Origin: VGRF01 sp964460485
GTDB lineage: Bacteria; Myxococcota_A; UBA9160; UBA6930
NCBI GenBank assembly: GCA_964460485.1
Contig: CAYWRY010000090.1
Location: forward strand, 1-17,122
Direction of reading: 5' to 3'
DNA length: 17,122 nt
Positions 1 to 6,236 of this stretch are shown one piece after another. The notes beneath the pieces are model-generated. The model had not been told where the DNA came from and did no database searches. It saw nothing but the letters and a program-made list of their open reading frames with translations. Position 1 is the first letter of the stretch. Each line of letters begins with the position of its first letter. The position numbers were made by a program, and so were the translations under genes.

Positions 1-53
1 CCCGTCCGAGTCGCGCCGCCCGCCCCGCGCGGCTAGCTTGCTTCGCCTTCCGC

Positions 54-131
54 GGTGGGTGTAGCTCAGCTGGTTAGAGCGCCAGATTGTGACTCTGGAG
101 GTCGCGGGTTCGATCCCCGTCACTCACCCCA
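54..131 (+). tRNA. tRNA-His (anticodon GTG)
   Basis: The sequence folds as a complete cloverleaf. The 7-bp acceptor stem GTGGGTG/CACTCAC has one G-T wobble. The D arm, an anticodon stem CCAGA/TCTGG with loop TTGTGAC (anticodon GTG, His), and a T arm GCGGG/CCCGT with loop TTCGATC are all present. The 3' CCA is encoded at 129-131. The base before the acceptor stem (54) is G and the discriminator (128) is C. This matches the G-1:C73 pair that marks bacterial tRNA-His for histidyl-tRNA synthetase. A TAGCTT at 34-39 could be a -10 element, but no -35 element is evident. Confidence 0.97.
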
Positions 132-285
132 CGGATCTCCCCGCGGCTCGCGAGGATCGAGCCCTTCCCGTCGACGAAGCACGCTCGGATGCTGCCACGA
201 CGCCATCGCCAGCTCGTTTTGCCGCTGCGCATGCCCGGGGCTACCTCTTGCACGTCGCCCAACAACCCAACGAAGAGGTGAAACG

Positions 286-654
286 ATGATCGGCTACGTC
301 ACGCTCGGCACGAACGATCTCGCGCGCGCGAGCAAGTTCTACGACGAGCTGCTCGGCGTCGTGGGCGCGAAGCGCCTGATGGACTTCGGCACGTTCATCA
401 TGTGGGGCACGTCGATGGACAAGGCGGGCCTCGCGATCACGAACCCCTACGACAAGAACAAGGCCACGGTCGGCAACGGTGTGATGGCCGCGATCCGCGT
501 CGACAGCAAGGCCCAAGTCGACGCCGTCTACAAGAAGGCGCTGGAGCTCGGCGCGAAGGACGAGGGTCCGGCGGGCCCGCGCGGCGACGGCTTCTACGCC
601 GGCTACTTCCGCGACCTCGATGGGAACAAGCTGAACGCGTTCTTCATGGGCTGA
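286..654 (+). CDS. VOC (glyoxalase/bleomycin-resistance) superfamily protein, no metal ligands
   Basis: A 122-residue single-domain VOC protein. The N-terminal signature (GYVTLGTNDLARASKFYDEL, residues 3-22) and the C-terminal FRDLDGNKLNAFF segment are typical of a widespread proteobacterial subgroup of about 120 aa. The ATG at 286 follows a GAAGAGGTG ribosome-binding site; the open frame further upstream only reads through the tRNA. The usual VOC metal ligands appear absent: the first-strand His is Tyr4, the second-half His is not seen, and the Glu of the DPDGN-x-x-E motif is replaced by Asn/Ala. It may be a non-metal binding or binding-only member; substrate unknown. It is the only gene between the tRNA and a convergent minus-strand operon. 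Confidence 0.85.
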   Translation: MIGYVTLGTNDLARASKFYDELLGVVGAKRLMDFGTFIMWGTSMDKAGLAITNPYDKNKATVGNGVMAAIRVDSKAQVDAVYKKALELGAKDEGPAGPRGDGFYAGYFRDLDGNKLNAFFMG

Positions 655-666
655 GGCCGCGCGGCC
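655..666. terminator. GC palindrome directly after the VOC stop codon
   Basis: GGCCGCGCGGCC is a perfect 12-bp palindrome that starts at the base after the TGA. It has no T-tract and could form only a very short-looped hairpin. The rest of the 655-836 gap between two convergent genes shows no gene or clear terminator. Weak call based on position only. Confidence 0.2.
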
Positions 667-836
667 GGCGGCGCTCGGCGTCGCGGCGAAAGTCCAGAGG
701 CCGCCGTGCTCCTCGCGAGTGCGGCGACCTCACTGCTTTCGGTTCCCGCCTCTCTGCTCGCGCTGCGTGCGACGGGCGCGCGGACCCGGCTCGCGGCTGG
801 CAGCGCGCGCATTGGCGTCGCGCGCGGCCGATGCGC

Positions 837-1468
837 TCACGCGCGCTTCCCGCGTCTTCGTCTCGGACCGCTGCCCGCGCCGCCGTGCGCACGGTTCGCT
901 CCGATCTCGCGCAGCACGGCGCTCCCGCGCGGCGAGAGCCGGTAGCCGACCTCGAGGCTCTCGGTGAGCCCGAGCTCCTTCAGCTTGCGCACGCGCTGCT
1001 TGAGCTCGGGGCGCGGCAGGCCGAGCTGCGCCGCGAGCTCGGTCGAGACGACGCCCGGTCGCGCGCCGATCGCGCGCAGCACGCGCTCGGTCCACGCGCC
1101 GCCCTCGGCGCGCGCGTCGAGGCGCGCGAGTTTCGCGGCGAGCGCGGCGCGCTCGTCGCCGGCGAGCTCCGCGCGCTCGCGCAAGGCCGCGGGTCCGCGC
1201 CGCCCCAGCGCACGTCGACGCGGTAGAGATCGCCCGGTCCGTCGTAGCGCGCGAGCTCTGCGCGCAGCGACTCGAGCGAAGCGTGGCCGGCCGCGCGCGC
1301 GTCGGCCTCGCTGAGGCGCACCGCGCGCTTCACGGCGACGATCTCCACCACGCCGCGCGCGTCGCGGCTGCGCCCGCCAGCCTTCGCGCGCGGCGTCCTC
1401 CAGCGGCGGAAGAGTCGCGTGATCCGCCCGCTGCGGATCGCTTCGATCGTCTCGTCCTTCAGTAACAA
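837..1468 (-). pseudogene. ASCH-domain plus winged-helix protein, interrupted by a frameshift
   Basis: Two adjacent minus-strand frames together make one recognisable protein of about 210 aa. The first part, from the TTG at 1468, has an ASCH-like start (MLLKDETIEAIRSGRIT, then a beta-rich VEIVAVKRAVRL segment) and reaches YRVDVRWGGADPR. The second part continues one frame over as ALRERAELAGDERAAL. It then forms a winged helix (GARPGVVSTELAAQLGL, then a VRKLKELGLTESLEVGYRL recognition/wing region). The switch lies near 1189-1198 and implies a net loss of one base (mod 3). The total of 632 nt is likewise one short of a multiple of three. The TTG start has a GAGGG site 4 nt upstream and sits 7 nt after the methyltransferase stop, so the genes share an operon. 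ASCH domains are thought to bind RNA or modified nucleosides. The break could be real decay or a sequence error; an internal TTG at 1184 could also start the second half alone. Confidence 0.72.
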
Positions 1469-1475
1469 GCGGCCC

Positions 1476-2342
1476 TCACGTGCGGCGCCGCGCGACGACG
1501 CGTGCGTAGAGCGCGCCGCCCGCGAGCGTCGGCGCGGTCGGCCCAGCGGCCTCGCCGGCGATCGGTGCGACCTCCAGCGACTCGACGGCGAAACCGCCGC
1601 GTGCGAGCAGCGCCGCGATCTCCTCCGCGCTGCGCACGGGCCACGCGCCCTGCCGCTCCGCGTAGCGCGCCGCCTCGCGTGCCAGTTCTGCTGGATCCGG
1701 GCGCGCCGCCGCAGGCAGCGAGGCCGCCGCCTCGCACACGCGCGCCACGAACGCGCGCGCCTGCTCGGCCGAGAAGCCCACGCGCCGTTCGGGATCCGCG
1801 TCCGGCCGAAGTCGATTCACCGTGATCAGCGCGCCACCGGTCGCCGCGAGCGCCGCCCAGCGCGCGACGAGGCGCTCGCGCGCGGCGGGCGCGAACTGCC
1901 CGAGGAAGGAGTCGCTGCAGATCACGTCGAACGGAGTCGACGATTCGAGGGCCAGCACGTCGCCGCGCACCGTCTCGACGGGCAGGCCGCGGCCCTCCGC
2001 CCACCAGCGTCCGAGCGCGAGCGGCGTCTCGCAGAGGTCGGCGCACACGATCTCGGCAGCGATGCGCCCGCGCGCGCATGCGGCCCCGACGCGCGCGAGC
2101 ATCTCGAAGTCCGCGGCGCCCGAGACAAGGACGCGCGGCGAGGGCGCACGCGCGAAGACGCGCGCGAAAGCGGCCGCGTAGAACTCCGCGAACAGCGCCG
2201 GCGAGGTGGCGAGGCCGAAGACGCGCAGCCAGGGCCAGAGCCCGTGGTGCCAGCGGCAGGATTCGCCGGTCGCAGCGTCTCGCGCGCACGTCTCGCGCGA
2301 GCGCTGCCAGGCGAACGCGGCCGCCTCGAGCCGCTCGCTCAC
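1476..2342 (-). CDS. class I SAM-dependent methyltransferase
   Basis: A 288-residue protein with a Rossmann methyltransferase core. Visible elements are motif I (VLVSGAADFEML, residues 71-82), the acidic end of strand 2 (VCADLCETPL, 99-108), VRGDVLAL (125-132), FDVICSDSFLGQF (138-150) and a TGGALITVNRL strand (168-178). The N-terminal helix contains HHGLWPWLRVFGL, resembling poorly characterised methyltransferases with a WxHGLWPYL motif. The GTG start at 2342 (MSERLEAA) was chosen because the longer upstream frame is low-complexity R/S/A sequence overlapping the divergent gene; a GGAG lies upstream. It is the first gene of a two-gene minus-strand unit with the ASCH gene. Substrate unknown. 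Confidence 0.85.
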   Translation of the reverse strand: MSERLEAAAFAWQRSRETCARDAATGESCRWHHGLWPWLRVFGLATSPALFAEFYAAAFARVFARAPSPRVLVSGAADFEMLARVGAACARGRIAAEIVCADLCETPLALGRWWAEGRGLPVETVRGDVLALESSTPFDVICSDSFLGQFAPAARERLVARWAALAATGGALITVNRLRPDADPERRVGFSAEQARAFVARVCEAAASLPAAARPDPAELAREAARYAERQGAWPVRSAEEIAALLARGGFAVESLEVAPIAGEAAGPTAPTLAGGALYARVVARRRT

Positions 2343-2401
2343 GGCGCGCTCCGCCGTAACATGCCCGGGCGCGCACTCTTGCGCGCGGAGGCGGCAGCAG
2401 C

Positions 2402-3229
2402 GTGCAGCAGGAGAATCGGGCGGCTCAGCTGATCGACGGGCTGGCCCCCTATTTCGCGGGCGAGGCCGAAGTCTTCCGGACGTACTGGACGTGGAGCAAG
2501 CGCACGCGCGAGACCGATCGCCGCTGGCTCGCGCGGCAGTGCTGGAAGGAGATCTGGGGCTCCGGCGTCGCGCGCACGCGCGAGGGGCTCTTCCTCGGCG
2601 CCGCACGCGAGCTGGTCGAGCTCTTCCCCCGCATCGACGCCGGCGTCGGGCGCCGCGACGTGCTCGCGCTGGTGGAGAGCTTGCGCTCGGAGTTCGCCCA
2701 CTACTGCGCCTTCGCGGACGCCCACGATGCCCTCGCGTCGTCCGGCGAGCCCGCGCTATCGCCCCGCGAGCTCACCGGCTGGCCGGAAGACGACCGCCTC
2801 GCCGAACTGCGCTTCGCCCACAAACGCGAGGCGCCGCGCCTCGGGGAGCGCGCCGCGCGCATCACCGAGGGCGGGTTCGGCACGCTCTACCTCTCCGGAA
2901 TGGGGCTTTCCGCGACGACGACCGGCCCCCACGCGCACGCGAACGCCGTGATCGCCGCGGCCTGCCGCGCGGTCTACGACGAAGAGCGCGGGCACATGGC
3001 CGCCGGGCTGCGCGGGATCGAGTCCGAAGACCTCTGCGAAGCGGAGTGGCGCGCCCTCGAGGAGATGGCCGTCGCCCAAGCCCGCTGCCGGATCGACATG
3101 CGCAATGCGCAGTTCGGCAACCCTCTAGCCGGCGAGAGGCTGGAAGCGGCCCGCGACGGGCGTCTACCCGCCGCTCTCGGCAATTCTGCCTACGCTTCTG
3201 CGTTGACGGCTACGGTGCGGCCGACCTAG
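2402..3229 (+). CDS. putative ferritin-like (four-helix) diiron protein
   Basis: A 275-residue, mostly helical soluble protein with no signal peptide. It carries two ExxH motifs: E97-F-A-H100 (SEFAHYCAF) and E195-R-G-H198 (DEERGHMAAG). Carboxylates available in the other helices include E21/E23 and E149/E156. Two ExxH motifs on alternate helices are the diiron-carboxylate hallmark of ferritin-like proteins (ferritin, rubrerythrin, diiron oxygenases), so an iron-dependent oxidase or oxygenase role is plausible. I do not recognise a named family. The GTG start at 2402 has GGAGG at 2388-2392. The gene diverges from the methyltransferase across 59 bp, so the two may be co-regulated. A heme-oxygenase-like diiron fold is an alternative. 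Confidence 0.6.
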   Translation: MQQENRAAQLIDGLAPYFAGEAEVFRTYWTWSKRTRETDRRWLARQCWKEIWGSGVARTREGLFLGAARELVELFPRIDAGVGRRDVLALVESLRSEFAHYCAFADAHDALASSGEPALSPRELTGWPEDDRLAELRFAHKREAPRLGERAARITEGGFGTLYLSGMGLSATTTGPHAHANAVIAAACRAVYDEERGHMAAGLRGIESEDLCEAEWRALEEMAVAQARCRIDMRNAQFGNPLAGERLEAARDGRLPAALGNSAYASALTATVRPT

Positions 3230-3232
3230 CCT
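3203..3232 (+). promoter_or_regulatory. candidate sigma70-type promoter for the outer-membrane protein gene
   Basis: TTGACG (3203-3208) is followed after 18 bases by TAGCCT (3227-3232), which overlaps the stop codon of the ferritin-like gene. It would give a transcript starting near 3239, with a GGAG ribosome-binding site at 3247-3250 before the ATG at 3257. The -35 match is good (5 of 6) and the -10 weak (3 of 6). Confidence 0.4.
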
Positions 3233-3256
3233 GCGCGAATCGTGATCGGAGTCACC

Positions 3257-3937
3257 ATGAAGAAGTCTGCTGCCGCTGCTTCCGCTCTCGCGCTCGGAGC
3301 CCTCACCACGCCGGCGCACGCCGACGCGCCCGCTGACGAACACGACTGGAGCGGCTTTTACATCGGCGGCGCCGCGGGCCAGGCGGGCCTCGACGCCGAC
3401 TGGGAAATCGACGGCGGCGAAGGCTTCTTCTCGGACGAGGACGGCATCGCGGACGAAGAGGCCAGCGACGCCACGGGCGCGCTGCGAGCCGGGTACAACC
3501 ACCAGATCGGCCACCTCGTGATCGGCGGCGAGGTCGACTACTCGATCACGAACTTCGAAGAGCACACGCGCTTCGACGGCGGCGAGGGCGCGGAGCTCCG
3601 CACGAAGGTGCACGGCGTCGGCACGATCCGCGGCAAGGTCGGCTTCGCGATGGAACGCGTGCTCTGCTACGTCACCGGCGGCCTCGCACTGGGCGACGTG
3701 AAGAACACCTACGACTCGGACGGCAGCCCGTCGACGAAGAAGGTCGAGACGACGGCTGGCTGGGTGGCCGGCGGCGGCGTCGAGTTCGCGATCAACGAGC
3801 AGCTTTCGCTCACCGCCGAGGGGCTGTTCGCGTCGTTCAATTCCGAGGGCACCGCGCGCGGGCCCTTCTACAACGACAAGTTCGACGTGGACACGGACTT
3901 CACGCTGGGCCGCGTCGGCCTGAACTTCGCCTTCTAG
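3257..3937 (+). CDS. outer-membrane beta-barrel protein (Omp25/31-like porin family)
   Basis: A 226-residue exported protein. Residues 1-22 form a Sec signal peptide (MKK, a hydrophobic Ala/Leu run, then AHA before the cleavage site). The mature protein opens with DWSGFYIGGAAG, the typical first strand of small 8-stranded outer-membrane barrels. It alternates beta-strands with acidic, Gly-rich loops and ends in GRVGLNFAF, where the terminal Phe is the BAM-complex recognition signal. The mature part is strongly acidic, especially residues 45-80. The ATG at 3257 was preferred over the GTG at 3242 because the signal peptide and the GGAG site fit it. Likely a structural or small-porin role; no specific ligand can be assigned. 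The next gene begins 25 bp downstream, so read-through is possible. Confidence 0.9.
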   Translation: MKKSAAAASALALGALTTPAHADAPADEHDWSGFYIGGAAGQAGLDADWEIDGGEGFFSDEDGIADEEASDATGALRAGYNHQIGHLVIGGEVDYSITNFEEHTRFDGGEGAELRTKVHGVGTIRGKVGFAMERVLCYVTGGLALGDVKNTYDSDGSPSTKKVETTAGWVAGGGVEFAINEQLSLTAEGLFASFNSEGTARGPFYNDKFDVDTDFTLGRVGLNFAF

Positions 3938-3962
3938 CGCCGCGCCGCACGGGGGCACCTCG

Positions 3963-4775
3963 GTGCCGGTCACCGAGCGCACCAAGGACGACAGCGCGCA
4001 CTGGAGTTCATTCCAGCGCGTGTTCTTTCGCATGCGCCCACCGCTGCGGCCCGACGCAGACGTGGTCGACGCGTTCCGCGAGCTCACGCGCGACTGCGCG
4101 GACCCGATGCTGCTGCTGGGCGTCACGCCCGAGCTCGCGGACCTGAGCCCGAACCTCACCGCCCTCGACCGCACCCAGGCGATGATCGACGCGGTCTGGC
4201 CGGGCGACACGCCACGACGGCGCGCGCGAACGGGCAACTGGCTGAAGCTGGGCCTCCCCGCGGCGAGCTTCGCGAGCGTGATCGGCGACGGCTCGCTCAC
4301 GGTGCCCTACCCGGGCCCCGCGACGAAGCTGCTGCGCGAGGCCGCCCACGTGCTCATGCCCGGCGGCCGCTTCGTGTGCCGGGTGTTCGCGTCCCCGGAG
4401 CCGGGCGAGCCGCTGCGCGCGGCGCGCGACGCGATGGCGCGCGGCGAGATCGGCAGCATCCACGCGCTCAAGTGGCGCATCGCGATGGCGCTCGCCCACG
4501 AGCGCGGCGAGGCGAACGTGCCGGCGCGCGAGATCCGCGAGAAGTTCATGCGCTGGTTCCCGGATCGCGACGCGCTCGTCGCCGAGACCGGCTGGCCGCG
4601 CGACGAGGTCGACACCATCGACATGTACGCCGGCTCCGACGCGAACTACTCCTTCGCGTCGCGCAGTCAGTTCCTCGCGATCGTGCCGCCGGAGTTCCGC
4701 GGCGCCCGCTTCGTGGACGTGGGGCGCTACGAGCTCGCGGAACGCTGCCCGCTGCTCGTGCTGGAGCGCGCGTGA
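3963..4775 (+). CDS. class I methyltransferase-fold protein with degenerate SAM motif
   Basis: A 270-residue protein with the outline of a SAM-dependent methyltransferase. It has an LLLGVTPELADL segment where the glycine-rich motif I should be (residues 50-61), ALDRTQAMI with the acidic strand-2 end (67-75), VIGDGSLTVPYP (106-117) and LMPGGRFVCRVF (131-142). Motif I contains only one Gly instead of the usual GxGxG, so SAM binding is uncertain. The start is the GTG at 3963 after a G-rich stretch. Its TGA overlaps the GTG of the PaaK-like gene (GTGA, 4 nt), indicating translational coupling. It may methylate the product or carrier of that enzyme, or be a non-catalytic partner. Confidence 0.72.
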   Translation: MPVTERTKDDSAHWSSFQRVFFRMRPPLRPDADVVDAFRELTRDCADPMLLLGVTPELADLSPNLTALDRTQAMIDAVWPGDTPRRRARTGNWLKLGLPAASFASVIGDGSLTVPYPGPATKLLREAAHVLMPGGRFVCRVFASPEPGEPLRAARDAMARGEIGSIHALKWRIAMALAHERGEANVPAREIREKFMRWFPDRDALVAETGWPRDEVDTIDMYAGSDANYSFASRSQFLAIVPPEFRGARFVDVGRYELAERCPLLVLERA

Positions 4776-6148
4776 GGCGCTGGCTGCCGCCCGCGAGCAG
4801 CGTGGACGGCATCGTGTGGCCGCCGATCGTCACCGGTCCCTACGCCGCGCTCGCCGCGCTCGTCCACCATCTCGACGCCTCGCAGTGGCTGCCGCGCGAG
4901 CAGCTGGAGCGCCTGCAGCGCGCCCAGCTCGCGCGCGTCGCCGAGCACTGCGCCGAGCACTCGCCGCACTTCCGCCTGCGGCTGCGCGAGAACGGACTCA
5001 CGGCCGCCGAGCTCGGCGAGCCGGGCGGGCTCGAGCGCCTCGCGCCGCTCACGCGCCGGCGCATCCAGCGCGCCGGCGAGCAGCTGTTCTGCGACGCGGT
5101 GCCCGAGGGACACCTCCCGCTCGGCGACGGCAAGACCTCCGGCTCGACGGGCGAGCCCGTGGTCGTGAAGCGCACGGCGATCAGCCGCATGCACTGGTTC
5201 GCGATGACCCTGCGCGAGCACTTCTGGTTCGCGCGCGACTTCCGCGAGCCGCTGACCGCGATCCGCGCGAACCTGCGCGAGTACGAAGAGATCGAGAGCT
5301 GGGGGCCTCCGGTCAGCCTGCTCTTCCCGAGCGCCCCGTCACAAGGCATCCCGATCCGCACGCCGATCTCCGAGCAGGCGGATCTGCTGGAGCGCTTCCA
5401 GCCCGGCTCGCTGATCGTGCTGCCCGGCAACCTCGCCGCGCTGACGGACGAGTTCCGGCGCCGCGGCCGCAAGCTCTCGCGGCTCGCGCACATCCGTTCG
5501 CTCGGCGAGACGCTGACTCCCGCAGTGCGCGACGCCGCGCACTCCTGGTTCGGCGCGCGCGTCGAAGACAACTACTCGTCGCAGGAAGTGGGCAACATCG
5601 CGGTCGAGTGCCCCGACGGCGGCCTGCTCCACGTGATGGCGGAGACCGTGCTCGTCGAGGTGGTCGACGACGCGGGCAACGCCTGTCGGGAAGGCGAGAT
5701 CGGCCGCGTGCTCGTCACCGATCTCACCAACTTCGCGACGCCGCTGATCCGCTACGAGATCGGCGACTACGCCGAGGTCGGCCCGGCCTGCCCCTGCGGC
5801 CGCGGCCTGCCCACGCTCCGCCGCGTGGTCGGGCGCGAGCGCAATCTCGTGGTGAAGCCGGATGGCTCGCGGCACTGGCCGATGGTCGGCTTCGCGCGCT
5901 TCCGCGAGGTCGCTCCGGTTTCGCAGTACCAGCTGATCCAGGAATCGCAGCTCGTGATCGAGGCGCGCCTCGTGTGCGAGCGACCGCTCGGCGCCGACGA
6001 GGAGGCGCGGCTGCGGGAGGTGATGATCGGGTCGCTGGGGTTTCCGTTCGCGATCCGCTTCACGTACTTCGCGGATCGGATTCCGGCGGGTGAGGGGGGC
6101 AAGTACGAAGAGTTCGTGTGTCGCGTGGTGCCGGGGAGAGCGGAGTAG
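4772..6148 (+). CDS. PaaK/CapK-family adenylate-forming enzyme (phenylacetate-CoA ligase-like)
   Basis: A 458-residue ANL-superfamily protein close to the length of phenylacetate-CoA ligases. Visible core motifs are the P-loop-like SGSTGEP (123-129), NYSSQEVG (267-274) at the usual YGxTE position, GEIGRVLVTDL (308-318), PLIRYEIGDYA (324-334) with the ATP-ribose Asp, and CPCGRGLPTLRRVVGRE (340-356), characteristic of the PaaK/CapK branch. A C-terminal GGKYEEF places K444 where the adenylation lysine is expected. It would activate a carboxylic acid as its acyl-AMP, then possibly as a CoA thioester. The GTG at 4772 overlaps the preceding stop by 4 nt and has GGAG upstream. No other phenylacetate-pathway gene is nearby, so phenylacetate itself is unproven. 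Confidence 0.85.
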   Translation: MRRWLPPASSVDGIVWPPIVTGPYAALAALVHHLDASQWLPREQLERLQRAQLARVAEHCAEHSPHFRLRLRENGLTAAELGEPGGLERLAPLTRRRIQRAGEQLFCDAVPEGHLPLGDGKTSGSTGEPVVVKRTAISRMHWFAMTLREHFWFARDFREPLTAIRANLREYEEIESWGPPVSLLFPSAPSQGIPIRTPISEQADLLERFQPGSLIVLPGNLAALTDEFRRRGRKLSRLAHIRSLGETLTPAVRDAAHSWFGARVEDNYSSQEVGNIAVECPDGGLLHVMAETVLVEVVDDAGNACREGEIGRVLVTDLTNFATPLIRYEIGDYAEVGPACPCGRGLPTLRRVVGRERNLVVKPDGSRHWPMVGFARFREVAPVSQYQLIQESQLVIEARLVCERPLGADEEARLREVMIGSLGFPFAIRFTYFADRIPAGEGGKYEEFVCRVVPGRAE

Positions 6149-6219
6149 AGGGGAACGGGCGAACGCGGCTCTCGCTCGGGGTCCGCGCCTTGCGGCGGGC
6201 CGGGGGCGGCTCGTTGGCT

Positions 6220-6233
6220 CCCGCGGCCGCGGG
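6220..6233. terminator. palindrome between convergent genes
   Basis: CCCGCGGCCGCGGG is a perfect 14-bp palindrome 3 bp beyond the alkylsulfatase stop, in the 88-bp gap between that gene and the converging PaaK-like gene. It could act as a short GC hairpin for either strand, but there is no T-tract. Positional inference only. Confidence 0.25.
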
Positions 6234-6236
6234 CGC

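Noticed and set aside
55..285. Upstream extension of the VOC reading frame
   Set aside because: It translates the tRNA-His gene and untranslated spacer. The ATG at 286 has a good ribosome-binding site and begins the family signature.
2343..2606. N-terminal extension of the minus-strand methyltransferase
   Set aside because: The extra 88 residues are low-complexity and antisense to the ferritin-like gene. The GTG at 2342 starts plausible protein sequence.
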